From an uncultured Lentibacter sp. (lineage in GTDB: Bacteria; Pseudomonadota; Alphaproteobacteria; Rhodobacterales; Rhodobacteraceae): a stretch of DNA of 55,642 bases. Where the stretch lies: positions 1-55,642 of the forward strand of contig NZ_CAKZKL010000016.1 of the NCBI RefSeq assembly GCF_937123735.1, read 5' to 3'. Positions 52,798 through 55,642 of this stretch are shown in pieces; position 1 is the stretch's first letter; every line of letters begins with the position of its first letter. The position numbers were made by a program, and so were the translations under genes. The notes under the pieces were generated by a model. The model was not told where the DNA came from and made no database searches. It was given only the letters and a program-made list of their open reading frames with translations.

Positions 52798-54475
52798 GCG
52801 CCCGCTCAAAGGTGATTTTGCCGTTGCAAACGGTCACACAGGCAGCGGCCTGTGTGATCCCGCCGGGCGGCAGCGCCGTCAGCTCATGGCTCATCACGGC
52901 CACATCGGCCATCATGCCCACCTTGAGCTGGCCTTTCACATCTTCGCAGAACTCGGCCCAGGCGTTCCCTTTGGTGTAGCTTTCCAGCGTGTCGCTCAGG
53001 CTCTGGCTCTGGTCGCGCCAGTGCTCGCCCAGATCAAGCGGCGCAATCGCGGCCTTGATGTTGGGCATCACATCCACAGGAATCACCGGCCAGTCGGTCG
53101 AAAAGATCACCTTCGCCCCCGTCTCGCGAATATCCTGCCAGGCATAAGCGCCGGCAATCTGGTGATCATGCAGATATTTCCCCACACCATCCGGCGGGAA
53201 GATATGCCCCATCGGCGCATGGCCCGGCTGGATGGAAGCGACAATATCAAGCTCTGCCAGACGCGGGATATCTTCAGGGTGCATCACTTCCAGATGTTCG
53301 ATCCGGTGGCGGCTGTCCCGCTTTCCGTTGGCCTTTAGCGCCGCCTCATAAGCGTCTATCGTGCGCCGGATACCCGCATCCCCGATCGCATGAATGGCAA
53401 TCTGAAAGCCAAGGCGGTCGGCCTCTACGCAAGCCGCCACAAGGTGCTCCTGCGTGAACACCTCATCTCCCGTGTTGCCACCTGCCCCCATCTCCCCAGG
53501 GTAAGGCTCAAGCATCAGCGCCGTGCCGCTCTCGATCACCCCGTCGATAAACATCTTCACATGTGCGCAACGCACCATATCGCTCTGAAAGCGCGCGCGC
53601 ATCTCGGGCGCTTCTGCTGCCATCCGCTCCAGAGGGTCTGTCCCCTTGAAGTGAAACGGCACATTGCAGCGGCACAGAAGCCGCCCTTCGGCCTCAAGCT
53701 CGCTCAAAAGCTCGAGCTGGTAGGTGTTGCCATCCATCAGATGCAGCCCGGTGATGCCCTGCGCAGCGCAGTGCGCAAGGCCCTTCACGATCACATCCTT
53801 GTCCATCTCGCGCTGCGCAGCCGTAGCGGGGGGCACGGGGTCCTTGCCCGTGGTCAGCCCCATCATCTCGCGCCCGCCGTGGCGCGTCAACGCCAAGACA
53901 GGGCTATAGGCGCCCGGCTCCAGCAGCTCGCCGCTGGCCAGCCCGTCCGCACCCATAACAATCTCCGAGCCGGCATCCACCTCGCCTCCCTGCAAAAGCC
54001 CTGCCGCCTTGAGGGCGGCCGTATTGGCCCAGACGGTGTGGTGATCGGGTGCAAACATCGCCAGCGCGCGGTCGGGCAGGATATAATCAAGATCGTGGCG
54101 CGTGGGCGTCTTGCCCGTGCCCAGAATGCCATAGTCACACATCACACAAAAGACGAGCTCCTCCTCGGGGGTCGCCGCCGCATAGGGCCGTATCGCCTCG
54201 GCCATCGCCTCGAGCCCATACACCCCATAAAGGCTCAGGCAACTCAGCTCCACAGAGCCACCAAAGAGATGCACATGGCTGTCAATAAACCCCGGCAACA
54301 CCGTTGCGCCCGCAGCATCAATCATCCGCGTTTCTGGGCCTGCCAGCGGCGTGATAGCGGCAGTGCTGCCAACAGCGGTGATGCGCCCTGCCGATATGGC
54401 AAGCGCTTCGGCATTGGGCTGCGCGTCGTCAAATGTCATCAACGCGCCATTGTAGATAATGATGTCAGGGGTCAT
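52787..54475 (-). CDS. Amidohydrolase family 3 protein (YtcJ-like)
   Basis: 562 aa metal-dependent hydrolase. Motifs in order: LPGFIDSHVHLFGG (HxH, near residue 75), HVKMFIDGVIESGTALM, IAIHAIGDAGIRRTIDAYE, HRIEHLEVMHPEDIPR and FSTDWPVIPVDVMPNIKAA. These match the AHS3/YtcJ group and it is the second such enzyme in the window (see 27493-29115). ATG at 54475 follows GGAG. It follows the polyamine-type binding-protein gene and a terminator-like hairpin on the same strand, suggesting that the imported compound is its substrate. Confidence 0.9.
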   Translation of the reverse strand: MTPDIIIYNGALMTFDDAQPNAEALAISAGRITAVGSTAAITPLAGPETRMIDAAGATVLPGFIDSHVHLFGGSVELSCLSLYGVYGLEAMAEAIRPYAAATPEEELVFCVMCDYGILGTGKTPTRHDLDYILPDRALAMFAPDHHTVWANTAALKAAGLLQGGEVDAGSEIVMGADGLASGELLEPGAYSPVLALTRHGGREMMGLTTGKDPVPPATAAQREMDKDVIVKGLAHCAAQGITGLHLMDGNTYQLELLSELEAEGRLLCRCNVPFHFKGTDPLERMAAEAPEMRARFQSDMVRCAHVKMFIDGVIESGTALMLEPYPGEMGAGGNTGDEVFTQEHLVAACVEADRLGFQIAIHAIGDAGIRRTIDAYEAALKANGKRDSRHRIEHLEVMHPEDIPRLAELDIVASIQPGHAPMGHIFPPDGVGKYLHDHQIAGAYAWQDIRETGAKVIFSTDWPVIPVDVMPNIKAAIAPLDLGEHWRDQSQSLSDTLESYTKGNAWAEFCEDVKGQLKVGMMADVAVMSHELTALPPGGITQAAACVTVCNGKITFERALSA

Positions 54476-54492
54476 CTTGCGCTCCGCAAAAG

Positions 54493-54524
54493 AGAAAAAG
54501 GGCCCCGCCGGTATGGCGAGGCCC
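54493..54524 (-). terminator. Stem-loop terminator between binding-protein and amidohydrolase genes
   Basis: On the minus strand GGGCCTCGCC pairs with GGCGGGGCCC (one T-G pair) around a 5-nt loop and is followed by T5 and then a TCTCTTTT run. It lies 9 bp after the binding-protein stop. Some read-through into the amidohydrolase gene, 18 bp further on, is likely. Confidence 0.8.
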
Positions 54525-54532
54525 AAGATGTT

Positions 54533-55552
54533 TTACTTCTGAAGATCAGTCCAGATCGCAGTGTAAAGCTTGCTCGCCTCAGGCGGGCAGGTCTTGGCCA
54601 CATAGGCCGCCGCTTTCAGCTCGGCTGGCACGACAATCTCGGGCGCGCTCTTCATATCTTCGGGCATGAAGGCCTCCGAGCCGGCAATGCCATTGGCATA
54701 GCGTGCAAAGGAAGAGAGCATAGCCGCGTTTTCGGGGGCCATGATGAAGTTGAGGAAGGTCTTGGCTTCTTCCACATTGCTCGCATCAGCAAGGATCGCC
54801 GCGTTGTCCATCCAGACAGGATAGCCCGTCTGCGGATAGCCAAAGGCGATGTCCGCATTCTGCTCACGCGCACGGAACGAAGCCCCGTTCCAGTTTACAC
54901 CAGCCGCCACATCGCCCTTGGCAAATTTCTCGATCATACCGTAGTCCATCGAGAGCCAGTTCGCTTTTGCAGCCTTGAGCGTGTCGCGCACCTTCATAAG
55001 GACTTCTTTGTCCGCGGTGCACTGCTCGCCGCCCACATAGTGAATGGCCATACCCATCACGTCGTTCATTTCCGGCACGACATTGATCTTACCTTTGAGC
55101 TCCTCGGGCGGATCAAAAATCAGGGCCGCGCTGTGAATATCGCCGCCATAGATCGAGGTGTTTACCGTCACACCCACTGTGCCCCACTGCCACGGAACCG
55201 TGTAGTTGCGGCCGGGATCAAACTCTACATCCACCCACTGCGGGTCCATATGCTTGAAATTTTCCATCTCGTTGGGCTTTGACTCCATAAGCAAGCCCTC
55301 CCCCACAAAGATCGGAATGTAGGTGCCCGACGGCACGACGATATCAAAACCGTGGCCACCTGCTTTGATCTTGGCCAAAGCCGTGTCGTTGCTGTCATAA
55401 TCGGTGATCGTCACTTTGATGCCGGTCTCGGCCTCAAACTTCTCGATCATCTCGGGCGAAGTATAGTTGCCCCAGTTATAAATGTTCAGCGCACCATCCG
55501 CATAGGCGGGGCTGGCCAGAACAAGCGCCATGGCTGCAAGTGTCTTTTTCAT
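54533..55552 (-). CDS. Polyamine-type ABC transporter substrate-binding protein (PotD/PotF family)
   Basis: 339 aa periplasmic receptor. Signal peptide 1-18 (MKKTLAAMALVLASPAYA). The mature protein has ALNIYNWGNYTSPEMIEKFEAETGIKVTITDYDSN, the PotD/PotF start, followed by VPSGTYIPIFVGEGLL and YTVPWQWGTVGVTVNTSIYGG. Family members bind putrescine, spermidine or similar cationic solutes. Upstream on the same strand is a permease gene ending at 55570, so the importer genes continue outside the window. ATG at 55552 has GGGAG 8 nt upstream. Confidence 0.92.
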   Translation of the reverse strand: MKKTLAAMALVLASPAYADGALNIYNWGNYTSPEMIEKFEAETGIKVTITDYDSNDTALAKIKAGGHGFDIVVPSGTYIPIFVGEGLLMESKPNEMENFKHMDPQWVDVEFDPGRNYTVPWQWGTVGVTVNTSIYGGDIHSAALIFDPPEELKGKINVVPEMNDVMGMAIHYVGGEQCTADKEVLMKVRDTLKAAKANWLSMDYGMIEKFAKGDVAAGVNWNGASFRAREQNADIAFGYPQTGYPVWMDNAAILADASNVEEAKTFLNFIMAPENAAMLSSFARYANGIAGSEAFMPEDMKSAPEIVVPAELKAAAYVAKTCPPEASKLYTAIWTDLQK

Positions 55553-55569
55553 GTGGTGTCTCCCAGTGG

Positions 55570-55642
55570 TTAAGTGTTGTTGTTGGGTCCGGTCTTCATT
55601 TTGCTGAGCAAGGTAAACATAATCACCATGGTGACAGAGACC
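55570..55642 (-). CDS. ABC transporter permease, C-terminal end (partial)
   Basis: The last 23 codons plus TAA of a gene continuing past the right edge. The translation VSVTMVIMFTLLSKMKTGPN is a membrane helix followed by a short hydrophilic tail, as at the end of PotC/PotI-type permeases. It lies 17 bp before the start of the polyamine-type binding protein, in the same direction, so it is probably that importer's permease. Called from position and hydrophobicity only. Confidence 0.6.
   Translation of the reverse strand, partial: VSVTMVIMFTLLSKMKTGPNNNT

Noticed and set aside
53390..55282. Long open frame (630 codons) spanning two real genes on the opposite strand
   Set aside because: It crosses the amidohydrolase, a terminator and the binding-protein gene, and shows no domain resemblance.
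1..55642. CRISPR array, insertion sequence, prophage or conjugation genes
   Set aside because: No regularly spaced repeats, terminal inverted repeats with a transposase, or phage/conjugation proteins were found on either strand.

Overview
The window is a 55.6 kb piece of an alphaproteobacterial chromosome, most likely from the Roseobacter group of Rhodobacteraceae. This rests on the gene types (split imuA-imuB-dnaE2 mutasome, dimethylglycine dehydrogenase-like flavoprotein, several small-molecule ABC importers, dense catabolic operons with LysR/GntR regulators), the high-GC codon use, the many ATGA/TGATG gene overlaps, and two copies of a modular intergenic repeat of a kind I associate with this family. 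It is an assignment from gene content, not from a marker tree. I see no integrase, transposase, phage gene, CRISPR array or rRNA. One tRNA gene, tRNA-Gln(UUG), is present.

Layout. 1-1505: N-terminal 501 codons of dnaE (minus). 2014-6645: BMP-type (nucleoside/purine-like) ABC importer, ATPase-permease-permease-binding protein, closed by a clean terminator. 6742-8888: D-amino-acid dehydrogenase-like flavoprotein, DUF938 methyltransferase, AhpD-like protein. 9040-14531 (minus): dimethylglycine dehydrogenase-like protein, gamma-glutamyltransferase, 2-hydroxyacid dehydrogenase. 14645-15314: exported SH3 protein and tRNA-Gln. 15508-20721 (minus): imuA-imuB-dnaE2. 20966-26370 (minus): peptide-type ABC importer with an attenuator-like hairpin after the binding-protein gene, followed by a LysR regulator divergent from an amidohydrolase and a translationally coupled COG0523 GTPase (27493-29978).

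29998-35949 (minus): an operon GntR - DapA-like lyase - aldehyde dehydrogenase - non-pyrrolysine MttB-like methyltransferase - PuuB-like amine oxidase, with a GTATAC-based operator at its head. The order suggests demethylation, oxidation and cleavage of a methylated amine or betaine. 36137-36673: yaeQ. 36850-43941: hyuA - hyuB - PLP lyase - maleate-isomerase-like racemase - RidA, all overlapping, then a LysR gene; this looks like one pathway for a cyclic amide, possibly sulfur-containing. 44125-47022: a photolyase-family protein whose domains appear in swapped order, a small TIGR03643-like protein and a conventional photolyase/cryptochrome.

47019-52797: a GcvA-like regulator divergent from DUF1185 - alpha/beta hydrolase - flavin reductase (with a degenerate Nudix-like tail) - luciferase-like monooxygenase - aldehyde dehydrogenase, a tightly packed set recalling two-component flavin ring-opening pathways such as Rut. 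52787-55642 (minus): a second amidohydrolase downstream of a polyamine-type binding protein and the 3-prime end of an ABC permease gene. The best candidates for undescribed biology are the 47.9-52.8 kb monooxygenase operon, the hyuAB/PLP/racemase/RidA operon, the MttB operon and the permuted photolyase. All pathway assignments are inferences from gene content.
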